Of a stretch of DNA of 64,000 nucleotides, positions 8,353 to 15,613 are shown piece by piece. The DNA lies in the NCBI GenBank assembly GCA_041659285.1, contig JBAZYO010000002.1, positions 62,001 to 126,000 on the forward strand, in the 5' to 3' direction. Both the position numbers and the translations under genes were made by a program. Under the pieces are notes generated by a model. It did not search any database and had not been told where the DNA came from. It worked only from the letters and a program-made list of their open reading frames with translations. This stretch comes from Vicinamibacterales bacterium. Lineage in GTDB: Bacteria; Acidobacteriota; Vicinamibacteria; Vicinamibacterales; UBA2999. Within the stretch, counting starts at the first letter, position 1; each line of letters begins with the position of its first letter.

Positions 8353-9719
8353 GCCCGCTCGAGGTCGCCTTCCGAAAAGAGCTTCGGGCCCTGTGGCCGC
8401 CATGGGCCGTCGCGGCCATCTCGATCGGCGCGCTCGCCCTGATGTCGAACGGTCGCGACGCCGATCTCGCGTGGGTCGCGCTCTATCTCGGGGCACTCAC
8501 CCTCACCGGCCTGTCGATCGGCCACGAGTATTCCAACGGAACGCTCGCGATGTTGCTCTCGCAGCCGGTTGAGCGACGCCGCCTGCTGCTCGTCAAGCTT
8601 GGCGCGGCGCTGCCAATGGTCGCGCTCCTCGTGGCGGTCGCCGTCGCCGTATTGCCGCCAACGGATAGCCGCGGACCGAGCGAGCTACCGTTCCTCGCCC
8701 TGCTATGCGGCCTCGTCGCGGCGCCGTGGCTGACGATGGTGTGCCGCGGCCCGCTGGCCGGCATCCTCTTCGCCAGCTCGATCACCGCGCTCGCGCACAT
8801 CGCTGCTGAAGTGGCGATGGTCCTTCGCTACGGCTCGATTTTCGAGCGCGGCGCGGATCAGGCTGAGTTTCGCACGGCCGTACTAGCCACCGGCCTTGCA
8901 GTTGGCACGCTCATCTCGGCCATTTCCGGGTGGCGATTGTTTATGCGGCTCGAGGCCGTGTCGGGACCGGCCTCGAGCATTGATCTCGGCCGCTGGTGGC
9001 CGGCTCGACACTCTGCGACTGCCCTCCCGCCTGCCCGGTCGACACGGCGGCATCCACTGTGGCTGCTGGCGCTCAAGGAACTGCGATTGCAGCAGCTGAC
9101 GCTGGTCGTGACGCCGATGTTTGCGGTGGGATGGGTGGCCCTGGCCATCTTGTACGGCGCCAGCGACGTCCTGACCGCCGTCGGATTCATCTACTACGGC
9201 TCCCTCGCGGTCCTGATCGGATCGCTGGCCAGTGCCGAGGAACGCCAACTCGGCACGCACGAGTGGCAGACGCTGCTGCCGATCGCCACGTGGCAGCAAT
9301 GGTCCGTGAAGCTGGCGATCGGGCTCAGCCTGGCCCTGACGGTCTCAGTGGCCGTGCCGACCGTGTTGGCGGCCGGGGCGGTCAGCGTCCGGGCCTGGCA
9401 TATCGGCGTGATCGCGCTGCTGACAGTTGGCAGCTTGTACATCTCCTCGCTCTGCCGCAGCGGTCTCCACGCTCTTGCCTGGTCCGTCCCGGTGCTCGTG
9501 GTCGCGTCGCAGCTGCTGGGATCGCGGCTCGGCCCGATGCTGTTCACCAACCAGCTGCTGCTGGCGGGAGCGCTCACGGCCGCCGGAGCGGCGGCTGCCT
9601 GGTTCGGATTCGAGAATCATCGAACCACCAAACCGGCAGCCAGGCGCGTCGCATGGCAGGCGCTGTTCATTGCCGCCGGACCGCTGGTCGCCGCGATCAT
9701 CGCCCAGTGGCCGCGTTAA
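8349..9719 (+). CDS. ABC transporter permease, ABC-2 type, duplicated membrane domain
   Basis: This 456-aa membrane protein begins with GTG inside the ATPase stop codon. Two sets of hydrophobic helices (about residues 15-200 and 235-455) are separated by a polar stretch rich in Arg and Pro. Each set begins with a similar amphipathic lead (EVAFRKELRALW and LLALKELRLQQ), so the protein looks like two fused half-permeases. It is the membrane partner of the preceding ATPase. Its last 23 bases overlap the end of the convergent esterase gene. Confidence 0.82.
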   Translation: MSPLEVAFRKELRALWPPWAVAAISIGALALMSNGRDADLAWVALYLGALTLTGLSIGHEYSNGTLAMLLSQPVERRRLLLVKLGAALPMVALLVAVAVAVLPPTDSRGPSELPFLALLCGLVAAPWLTMVCRGPLAGILFASSITALAHIAAEVAMVLRYGSIFERGADQAEFRTAVLATGLAVGTLISAISGWRLFMRLEAVSGPASSIDLGRWWPARHSATALPPARSTRRHPLWLLALKELRLQQLTLVVTPMFAVGWVALAILYGASDVLTAVGFIYYGSLAVLIGSLASAEERQLGTHEWQTLLPIATWQQWSVKLAIGLSLALTVSVAVPTVLAAGAVSVRAWHIGVIALLTVGSLYISSLCRSGLHALAWSVPVLVVASQLLGSRLGPMLFTNQLLLAGALTAAGAAAAWFGFENHRTTKPAARRVAWQALFIAAGPLVAAIIAQWPR

Positions 9720-10353
9720 CCTCGTCGAGAAACGCGCCGGCTCGGGCGATGAACGACTCCTCCCACAGGTGTCCGCCCGTGAAGACGTGCTCGATGACCG
9801 TCACGCCAGCGGCGTGCAGGGTCGACTCGTCCTCCTTCATCTTCTCCGCCGAGTACCAGGCGTCCTCGGTGCCGCGGCCCAGGAGGACCGTAGGCAAACC
9901 GGCGGCAACCGGCGCCACATCCGGCGGCACGTCTCCGGCCAGCGCGATCACGCCGTCGCACGGCCATTGCACGAACGCCGCGGCCCGGTAGGCCATCGCC
10001 ACGCCCTGCGAAAACCCCGCGTACAGCAGCGGCCGCACGATGCCGCATTCAGCCGCCACCGCCGTCAGCACCTCGGCCACGTAGGCAATATTGTCGGCAA
10101 TGGCGAGGTCGCGGTCTTCCTTGGTCATCCAGGCCGCGACGACGTCGCCGCCGCGCGTGTAGAAGCGATTCAAAGCCTGGATGCTGATGAGGTTGAGCGG
10201 CCGGGGGCCGGCGATCCGGCGCAACACCTCCATGTGGATCGCCGCGTTTTCCTGGTAGCCGTGAAAGCCCACCAGAGTGGCCACGGCTCCGGCGGGCGCC
10301 TCGACAAGGTAGCGGCCATGGGTCCGCACGGCGATGGTTCGAAGGTCCGACAT
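9697..10353 (-). CDS. Alpha/beta hydrolase, phospholipase/carboxylesterase family
   Basis: This is a 218-aa cytoplasmic hydrolase. The oxyanion strand is VGFHGYQE (28-35), the nucleophile elbow GFSQG has Ser115, the acid is probably in GTEDAWYS (161-168), and the His is in GGHLWEE (His195). The GFSQG elbow is typical of the carboxylesterase/YpfH group rather than lipases. It runs convergent to the ABC permease and shares 23 bases with it. It is divergent from the next hydrolase, with only 28 bases between the starts. The substrate is unknown. Confidence 0.85.
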   Translation of the reverse strand: MSDLRTIAVRTHGRYLVEAPAGAVATLVGFHGYQENAAIHMEVLRRIAGPRPLNLISIQALNRFYTRGGDVVAAWMTKEDRDLAIADNIAYVAEVLTAVAAECGIVRPLLYAGFSQGVAMAYRAAAFVQWPCDGVIALAGDVPPDVAPVAAGLPTVLLGRGTEDAWYSAEKMKEDESTLHAAGVTVIEHVFTGGHLWEESFIARAGAFLDEVNAATGR

Positions 10354-10360
10354 CCGTCGA

Positions 10361-10381
10361 TGATGCTATAACGGGACTATC
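10361..10381 (+). promoter_or_regulatory. Extended -10 promoter giving a leaderless GTG message
   Basis: The 28-base divergent gap holds TGCTATAAC (10364-10372), an extended -10 box (TGn plus TATAAC, five of six). Transcription would start around 10379, two or three bases before the GTG of the plus-strand hydrolase. No ribosome site fits. The reverse complement (TTATAGCAT) could serve the minus gene. Confidence 0.45.
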
Positions 10382-11122
10382 GTGACTCCCGTCCCATTTC
10401 AGGTGCCGGTCGATGCCGAGGCCGCCCTCTCCGCGGCCCTCTACTGGCCGCCACCGGCCGCGTCCCTCGACGCGCTCTTCATCTTTGCGCATGGCGCCGG
10501 GGCCGGACACCTTCATCCGTTCATGACCAGTTACGCCACCGCGCTCTGCACGCGCGGGGTCACGGTGGTCACCTTCAACTTCCCCTACATGGAGAAGCGG
10601 CGCAAGACGCCCGACCGCGCCCCCGCGCTCGAAGAGGCGTTCCGCCGCGTCATCGTTGGCGCGGTCAACCAGGTTGGCGCGAATGCCGCCCATCCGGCGA
10701 AAGCCGGATTCCACATCTTCATTGGCGGCAAGTCGATGGGCGGACGCATCGCGACGCACCTGGGCGCGACGCTCGATCGGTGGCCCGAGGCGCCGCGGCC
10801 CGCCGGCATCATCGCCTTCGGCTATCCGCTGGCCCCGCCGCGCAGCCCGCGAACCGGGGACCGCGTGACGCACCTCAAGGCGCTGACCGTGCCGACGCTG
10901 ATTGTACAGGGGACGCGGGATCCGTTCGGGGGGCCGGACGAGATTCGCGAGGCGATCGCCGACGCCAATCCGCTGCCGCCGATTGAGATCGTCACGGTCG
11001 AAGGCGGCGACCACTCGTTCGCGGTGTTGAAGTCGAGCGGGCGCGACCAGGCCGCCGTCCACACCACCATCCAGGACGAAGTGGCGGCGTGGATCAGGAC
11101 GTGTATGGCTCGTGCAGCTTGA
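10382..11122 (+). CDS. Alpha/beta hydrolase (KANL3/TEX30-like), with an in-frame REP element
   Basis: This is a 246-aa protein starting at GTG. Strand ALFIFAHGAGAG gives the oxyanion region, GGKSMGGR places the nucleophile Ser118, QGTRDPFG the acid and GGDHSF the His, which matches the small KANL3/TEX30-type hydrolase family. Residues 104-111 (HPAKAGFH) are encoded by a perfect hairpin (see the repeat at 10691), an apparent insertion just before the strand leading to the nucleophile. The reading frame stays open, so the enzyme may still fold. Its end overlaps the end of the convergent terC gene by 29 bases. Confidence 0.82.
   Translation: MTPVPFQVPVDAEAALSAALYWPPPAASLDALFIFAHGAGAGHLHPFMTSYATALCTRGVTVVTFNFPYMEKRRKTPDRAPALEEAFRRVIVGAVNQVGANAAHPAKAGFHIFIGGKSMGGRIATHLGATLDRWPEAPRPAGIIAFGYPLAPPRSPRTGDRVTHLKALTVPTLIVQGTRDPFGGPDEIREAIADANPLPPIEIVTVEGGDHSFAVLKSSGRDQAAVHTTIQDEVAAWIRTCMARAA
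10691..10714. repeat. REP-like hairpin inside a coding sequence
   Basis: ATCCGGC-GAAA-GCCGGAT (10692-10709) is a perfect 7-bp stem with a GAAA loop, followed by TCCAC. This matches the stem-loop and CCAC tail of the REP units at 6.9 kb, with a different loop. It is translated in frame as HPAKAGFH. Confidence 0.6.
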
Positions 11123-11831
11123 CCGGCTTGACCCTGGCGCGGGCGCGCAGGTTGATGAACTCGACGAAGATCGAGAAGCCCATCGCGAAGTAGATGTAGC
11201 CCTTCGGGATGTGGAAGCCGGCGCCGTCGGCGATCAATGAGCAGCCGATCAGCAGCAGGAAGCTGAGCGCCAGCACCTTCACCGTCGGGTGCTTCTCGAC
11301 GAAGCCGCTGACCGCGCCGGCCGAGAACATCATGATGCCGACGGCGACGACCACCGCGGTGATCATGATCGAGAGGTCGTCGGCCATGCCGACGGCGGTA
11401 ATCACCGAGTCCAGCGAGAAGACGATGTCGAGCAGCATGATCTGCACGATCACGGCGGCGAACGTCGGCGCGACCCGCGCCGAGACGTGGCCTTCTTCGC
11501 CTTCCAGCTTGTCGTGGATCTCGTGGGTGGCCTTGTAGATCAGGAACAGGCCGCCAATGCCCAGGATCAGGTCGCGCCCCGAGAACGGGTGATTCATCAC
11601 CGTGAACAGCGGCGCCGTCAGCCGCACGATCCAGGCGATCGACATCAGCAGCAGGATGCGCATGACCATGGCGGCCACCAGGCCTGTCTTGCGCGCGCGG
11701 TCCCGGTCCTCGGCCCGGAGCTTGCCCGCCAGGATCGAGATGAAGATGACGTTGTCGACGCCGAGCACCACCTCGAGCACGGTCAGGGTGACGAGGGCGG
11801 CGAGGCCGTCTGCGGTCAGGAATGCGTCCAT
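11094..11831 (-). CDS. TerC-family integral membrane protein
   Basis: This is a 245-aa protein with seven hydrophobic helices. The TerC signatures are visible: VLEVVLGVDNVIFISILAG near the N-terminus and DIVFSLDSVITAVGM in the middle, with paired Asp residues inside membrane segments that are thought to bind metal. TerC/Alx/YkoY proteins export manganese or help metalate exported enzymes. The gene ends inside the tail of the convergent hydrolase gene and lies just downstream of the 2Fe-2S protein gene (5-base gap), so the pair is probably co-transcribed. Confidence 0.9.
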   Translation of the reverse strand: MDAFLTADGLAALVTLTVLEVVLGVDNVIFISILAGKLRAEDRDRARKTGLVAAMVMRILLLMSIAWIVRLTAPLFTVMNHPFSGRDLILGIGGLFLIYKATHEIHDKLEGEEGHVSARVAPTFAAVIVQIMLLDIVFSLDSVITAVGMADDLSIMITAVVVAVGIMMFSAGAVSGFVEKHPTVKVLALSFLLLIGCSLIADGAGFHIPKGYIYFAMGFSIFVEFINLRARARVKPVKLHEPYTS

Positions 11832-11836
11832 GGGCG

Positions 11837-12175
11837 TCAGCGCGGCTTGGCGGCCGCTTCCCCTTCAGGCATGAGCAGCCGTGCCACCGGCCGGCCGCCG
11901 ATGATGTGCTGCTCGATGATCTCGTTGACGTCGGCTTCGGTCACGCGGCCGTACCACACGGCCTCGGGATAGACGACCACGGTCGGGCCCTTCTCGCACT
12001 GGTCGAGGCAGCCGGCCTTATTGGCACGGATGCGGCGGTTCAGTCCGCGCTCAGCCAGCGCCTTCTTGAAGGCCTTCTGCAGCGCCTCGGATCCGGTGGG
12101 ATCGCAGCAGCCGCGGACGTGCCCCGGCTCACGCCGGTTGCAGCAGATGAAGATGTGCCTGTCGAAAGGAGCCAC
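11837..12175 (-). CDS. Thioredoxin-like [2Fe-2S] ferredoxin
   Basis: This is a 112-aa protein. Cysteines 11/12 and 23/24 near HIFICCNRREPGH, and Cys56 and Cys60 (GCLDQC), match the four ligands of the thioredoxin-fold 2Fe-2S ferredoxins (C-x(11-12)-C then C-x3-C). The following VVVYPEAVWYG segment is the typical core strand. It probably transfers single electrons in the cytoplasm; its partner is unknown. It lies between a conserved hypothetical gene and terC, all in one direction with gaps under 20 bases. Confidence 0.88.
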   Translation of the reverse strand: MAPFDRHIFICCNRREPGHVRGCCDPTGSEALQKAFKKALAERGLNRRIRANKAGCLDQCEKGPTVVVYPEAVWYGRVTEADVNEIIEQHIIGGRPVARLLMPEGEAAAKPR

Positions 12176-12194
12176 GCGTCCGCCGCTGCCTTGG

Positions 12195-12701
12195 TTATTC
12201 GAGGGCGAGCTCGGGCCGGCCCTTGAGGCCGCCCCAGGTTTCCGGATCCTGCCAGAGCAGCGCCCAGAAGTAGCGGGCGACCTCGGCCTTCGGATACGCC
12301 GCCGCCAGCGTCTTCACGCCCTTGTCGAGCGTGGCCGCGTCTGGTGTGGTCGGCGACTCGTCCTTGATCAGGCCGTCTTCATGGGCGATGCCGAGCGCGT
12401 CCAGGAACGCCCCCATCATGGGCCGCTGATGCTCGAGGTGATACGAAATGACCAGGCGCGCCGCCAGCAGATCGGAGACCTGGACCACGCCGGCGAGGTG
12501 CCGCGCCTTCTTGTCGAGCGGCAGCGAGAGGATGCTCTTGGGCCGGAACTTGATTTGGCGGGCGATCAGGGCCACGGCTTCGGCCTGCTCGAGCGCAGCC
12601 TGCCCATCCGCCCAGAACGCGCCGGCCGCGGCGACACGCAGGTCGGGTGGCATGAGGCGCCACATCCGCGCCGGTCGAATCTCTTCGGGAACTGAAGACA
12701 T
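12195..12701 (-). CDS. Conserved-type hypothetical protein
   Basis: This is a 168-aa soluble, mostly helical protein with no signal peptide. Notable segments are KFRPKSILSLPLDKKARHLAG and RLVISYHLEHQRPMM. It is first in the minus-strand group with the 2Fe-2S ferredoxin and terC. I do not recognise the family. Only 27 bases separate its start from the divergent glutamate dehydrogenase, so the two promoters must overlap. Confidence 0.75.
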   Translation of the reverse strand: MSSVPEEIRPARMWRLMPPDLRVAAAGAFWADGQAALEQAEAVALIARQIKFRPKSILSLPLDKKARHLAGVVQVSDLLAARLVISYHLEHQRPMMGAFLDALGIAHEDGLIKDESPTTPDAATLDKGVKTLAAAYPKAEVARYFWALLWQDPETWGGLKGRPELALE

Positions 12702-12728
12702 AGGGTGTCAGTGTACTAGAATGAAGGC

Positions 12729-14141
12729 ATGAGCGCCCAAGCCAACTTCTTCGACCAGGTCACCCAGTACTTCAACGCCGCGGCCAAGTTCACCGATTAC
12801 CCCGCGGGCCTGCTCGAGCAGATCCGGGTCTGCAACAGCGTCTATCGCTTCCACTTCCCCCTGCGGCGCGGCGACACGATCGAGGTCATTCACGCCTGGC
12901 GCGTCCAGCACAGCCACCACAAGACGCCGGTCAAGGGCGGCATCCGCTACAGCCCCGACGTTTACGAGGAAGAAGTGATGGCGCTCGCCGCGCTCATGAC
13001 CTACAAATGCGCCATCGTCGACGTGCCGTTTGGCGGTGCCAAGGGCGGCATCAAGATCGATCCAAAGAACTACACGCTCGACGAGCTGGAGCGCATCACG
13101 CGCCGCTACGCGGCCGAACTGGCGAAGAAGAACTTCATCGGCCCGGGCATCGACGTGCCGGCCCCCGACTACGGCACTGGCGAGCGCGAGATGGCGTGGA
13201 TTGCCGACACCTACGCGGCGCTCAACCCCGGTCAGCTGAACGCCTTCGGCTGCGTCACCGGCAAGCCCGTGACGCAGGGCGGCGTGCGCGGCCGCAAGGA
13301 AGCCACCGGCCGGGGGCTCTACTTCGCCATTCGCGAGGCGTGCGACGAACCCGGCGAGATGGCCAGGCTCGGCCTGTCGAAAGGCCTCGAGGGCAAGCGC
13401 CTCATCGTGCAGGGCCTCGGCAACGTCGGCTACCACGCCGCCAAGTTCTGCCGCGAAGGCGGCGCCATTCTGATCGCGATCGCCGAGCGCGAAGGCGCCA
13501 TCAGCAACCCGAAAGGCCTGAACGAAGAAGAGGTGTTCCAGCACCGCAAGGCGACCGGCTCGATCCTCAACTTCCCCGGTGCCACCAACCTCGCCGACTC
13601 CGCCGCGGCGCTGGAGATGGAGTGCGAGATCCTGCTGCCGGCGGCGCTCGAAAGCGTGTTCACGGCCGAGAACGCCCCGCGCGTCAAGGCGAAGATCATT
13701 CTGGAAGGAGCCAACGGGCCGACCACGCCGGAGGCGGATCCGATCTTCCGCGACAAGGGCATCCTGGTCATTCCCGACATCTACTGCAACGCCGGCGGCG
13801 TCACGGTGTCGTACTTCGAGTGGCTGAAGAACCTCTCGCACGTCCGCTTCGGCCGGCTGGAGAAGCGGCACGAGATGGCCAACGAGCTGGCGGTGATGAA
13901 GGTGATCGAGAAGGCCACCGGCACCGCCTTCACCGAAGCCGAGCGCGAAGCGTTCGCACACGGCCCGGACGAACAGGACCTGGTGAACTCGGGCCTGGAA
14001 GAGACCATGATCACGGCCTTCCACGACCTGCTGAAGACCAAGCGCGACACCAAGGGCGTGCCGGATCTGCGAATCGCGGCCTTCCTCGGCTCGATCCACA
14101 AGATTGCGCGCAGCTACACCGAGCTCGGGATCTTCCCGTAA
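12729..14141 (+). CDS. gdhA: Glutamate dehydrogenase (Glu/Leu/Phe/Val family)
   Basis: This is a 470-aa enzyme. Substrate-binding HHKTPVKGGIRY (Lys69) and the catalytic Lys105 in PFGGAKGGIKID define the amino-acid dehydrogenase fold. GREMAWIADTY is followed by the nucleotide-binding VQGLGNVGYHAAKF. The length and VTGKPVTQGGVRGRKEATG fit glutamate dehydrogenases, which convert glutamate to 2-oxoglutarate and ammonia. The cofactor (NAD or NADP) was not decided. A TAGAAT -10 box lies only 8 bases upstream of the ATG (12716-12721), so the message may be nearly leaderless. Confidence 0.93.
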   Translation: MSAQANFFDQVTQYFNAAAKFTDYPAGLLEQIRVCNSVYRFHFPLRRGDTIEVIHAWRVQHSHHKTPVKGGIRYSPDVYEEEVMALAALMTYKCAIVDVPFGGAKGGIKIDPKNYTLDELERITRRYAAELAKKNFIGPGIDVPAPDYGTGEREMAWIADTYAALNPGQLNAFGCVTGKPVTQGGVRGRKEATGRGLYFAIREACDEPGEMARLGLSKGLEGKRLIVQGLGNVGYHAAKFCREGGAILIAIAEREGAISNPKGLNEEEVFQHRKATGSILNFPGATNLADSAAALEMECEILLPAALESVFTAENAPRVKAKIILEGANGPTTPEADPIFRDKGILVIPDIYCNAGGVTVSYFEWLKNLSHVRFGRLEKRHEMANELAVMKVIEKATGTAFTEAEREAFAHGPDEQDLVNSGLEETMITAFHDLLKTKRDTKGVPDLRIAAFLGSIHKIARSYTELGIFP

Positions 14142-14261
14142 GGCGGGAACATTGCCACGCCAACCAGCACACCGTCCGCCCAGGCGGTGCTCGCCGACCA
14201 ATGAGCCGCCGGGCGAACCTGAGCGTGACTGTCAGTCCGGTGGTCGGCTGGGCGAGTATCG

Positions 14262-14540
14262 TCACCCCATACCTGTCGCAATTCTCTCGATGACGTAGCG
14301 GTTCAAACAGCCGTTGCCATCGAACTTCACCCCGCACTCCGCCATCCGTCGCAGCAACCGCTCGCCGTCCGGGTCGATGAAATCCACGTTCGATACGCTG
14401 ACCGTGACGATCGCGGTTGGCACCCTGTCCAGAATCGCGCGCCAGTGCCCCTCGAGAACCGCGATCCAGTCGTCGGCAACCCTCCCATGCAATTCCAAGT
14501 GATAGGTGTGGTCGCGCTGCTTGGTGATAATCCGCAACAT
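14262..14540 (-). CDS. Small STAS-like / anti-sigma-antagonist-like protein
   Basis: Starting at the ATG at 14540, behind a GGGAG ribosome site, gives 92 aa (MLRIITKQRDHTYHLELHG...). The pattern of strand, helix, then VSVSNVDFIDPDGERLLRRM resembles a STAS domain, whose conserved Asp/Ser region lies at VDFIDPDG. In canonical members a Ser or Thr there is phosphorylated; here Asp and Pro take that place, so phospho-switching is doubtful. A sigma-54-type promoter lies about 26 bases upstream. Longer readings from further upstream are rejected because they would run through this promoter. Confidence 0.65.
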   Translation of the reverse strand: MLRIITKQRDHTYHLELHGRVADDWIAVLEGHWRAILDRVPTAIVTVSVSNVDFIDPDGERLLRRMAECGVKFDGNGCLNRYVIERIATGMG

Positions 14541-14565
14541 CCCGAAAACTCCCGAAGCACATGTC

Positions 14566-14579
14566 GCAAGAAAGGTGCC
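14566..14579 (-). promoter_or_regulatory. Sigma-54-type promoter for the STAS-like gene
   Basis: On the minus strand the sequence reads CGGCACCTTTCTTGCG: GGCAC at -24 and TTGC at -12, with the GG and GC exactly 10 bases apart. The predicted start (about 14555) leaves a 15-base leader holding GGGAG before the ATG. This is close to the TGGCAC-N5-TTGC consensus. Confidence 0.6.
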
Positions 14580-14771
14580 GCCGGGCGACTGGTGGCGCCA
14601 GCGAGATCGTGAGAGAAGTCGAGCGATACCGGGCCGGGTGGCCCGTGATGGTGCTCCGCGTAAGGCGCGTGCCTTTACTTCGTCACCGGGCTCCGACGGC
14701 GAATCTTCGCCCGCCTGCCACAAGTACCTACCGCGCAACGGGATGCCGGACCCCTGCCTCAGACGCGACAC

Positions 14772-14787
14772 TGGAACGAGGGTTGCT
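14772..14787 (+). promoter_or_regulatory. Sigma-54-type promoter for the coiled-coil/DoxX/kinase operon
   Basis: TGGAACGAGGGTTGCT differs from the consensus TGGCACGNNNNTTGCW at one position, with GG (14773) and GC (14785) 10 bases apart. The start would be near 14798, giving a 44-base leader. The whole 14541-14841 stretch holds no credible gene; it contains this promoter and its divergent partner. No TGTCGR/YCGACA palindrome was seen here, so the activator may differ from that of the glycan operons. Confidence 0.65.
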
Positions 14788-14841
14788 CTTCCTCAACGAT
14801 GAAGGCGCCGATGCCGTGCGCCAATCGTGAGGAGAACACAC

Positions 14842-15165
14842 ATGGCTACGCAAGACACACCACGGGGAACCGGGGCCACGCTCCAGGCGTTCGAGAACAA
14901 GATCCTCTCGCAGATGCGGGAGGCGGAGGCCCGCATACAGCAGTTTGAAGGCAAGGCGAAGGATGAACGGCTGCGGGCCGAAGCGGCGGCTGTCAACGGA
15001 ATGAAGACCGCCAGACAGGGCATCGAACGGAAGCTGAACCAGCTCGCGACGATGCAGGATAGGCAGATCCCGCGCGCGAAGGCCGAGATCGATGCCGCCG
15101 CCGCGGCACTCAAGGCGTCGCTCGATGAGTTTGGGCGCAAGCTCGCCACTCTTCAAACGAAGTAA
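14842..15165 (+). CDS. Small coiled-coil protein, unknown function
   Basis: With a GGAGAA site before the ATG, this is a 107-aa protein that is almost entirely helical with heptad repeats (ENKILSQMREAEARIQQFEGKA and later AKAEIDAAAAALKASLDEF). There is no signal or membrane segment. It resembles phasin-like or cytoskeletal coiled-coil proteins in general form only. It is the first gene behind a strong sigma-54-type promoter and is followed 13 bases later by a DoxX-like gene and then a hybrid kinase. Confidence 0.7.
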   Translation: MATQDTPRGTGATLQAFENKILSQMREAEARIQQFEGKAKDERLRAEAAAVNGMKTARQGIERKLNQLATMQDRQIPRAKAEIDAAAAALKASLDEFGRKLATLQTK

Positions 15166-15178
15166 CGCGAAAGAAGCG

Positions 15179-15613
15179 ATGCGAATGACTGCCAGAACGA
15201 GACTGATTGCATACTGGGCGACCACGGGCCTCGCGGCCATCGCCCTCAGCGCCATCGGCGCCGGAGACCTCTTGCGCGTGCCCGCGATCATGGAGGGCCT
15301 CACGCATCTCGGCTACCCCGTGTACTTCGCCACCATCCTCGGCACGTGGAAACTGCTCGGCGTGGCGGCCATCCTCGCACCGGGTCTCCCGCGCCTCAAG
15401 GAGTGGGCGTACGCCGGGATGTTCTTCACCCTCAGCGGCGCCGCACTGTCGCACGCCGCCTCGGGCGACCCGGTGAGCAAGATTGTCGTACCGCTCCTGC
15501 TGCTCGGCTCGGTCGTCGCCTCGTGGGTGTTGCGACCGGCACGCGAGGAGCTAGTCGCCGCGGACAGTCGCCGAGCCGCGAGCGGCGTAAGGGAGGCAGT
15601 GGCCGTCCGATGA
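15179..15613 (+). CDS. DoxX-like membrane protein
   Basis: This is a 144-aa protein with four predicted helices. The segment LGYPVYFATILGTWKLLGVAAIL is typical of DoxX-like (DoxX_2) proteins, whose biochemical role is poorly known. The start codon was chosen at the second-gene position after the coiled-coil stop; MTAR six bases later is an alternative. Its stop overlaps the start of the following kinase (ATGA), so the membrane protein and the sensor are translated together and may work together. Confidence 0.78.
   Translation: MRMTARTRLIAYWATTGLAAIALSAIGAGDLLRVPAIMEGLTHLGYPVYFATILGTWKLLGVAAILAPGLPRLKEWAYAGMFFTLSGAALSHAASGDPVSKIVVPLLLLGSVVASWVLRPAREELVAADSRRAASGVREAVAVR

Noticed and set aside
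14171..14190. GTCCGCC-C-AGGCGG hairpin after gdhA
   Set aside because: It resembles a worn REP unit or weak terminator, but the stem is short, the flank is not conserved and there is no U-run, so I did not list it as a feature.
14561..14830. Open frame of 89 aa on the plus strand between the STAS-like and coiled-coil genes
   Set aside because: Its composition is Arg/Ala/Pro-rich like a shadow frame, it lacks a ribosome site and it runs through both sigma-54-type promoters.
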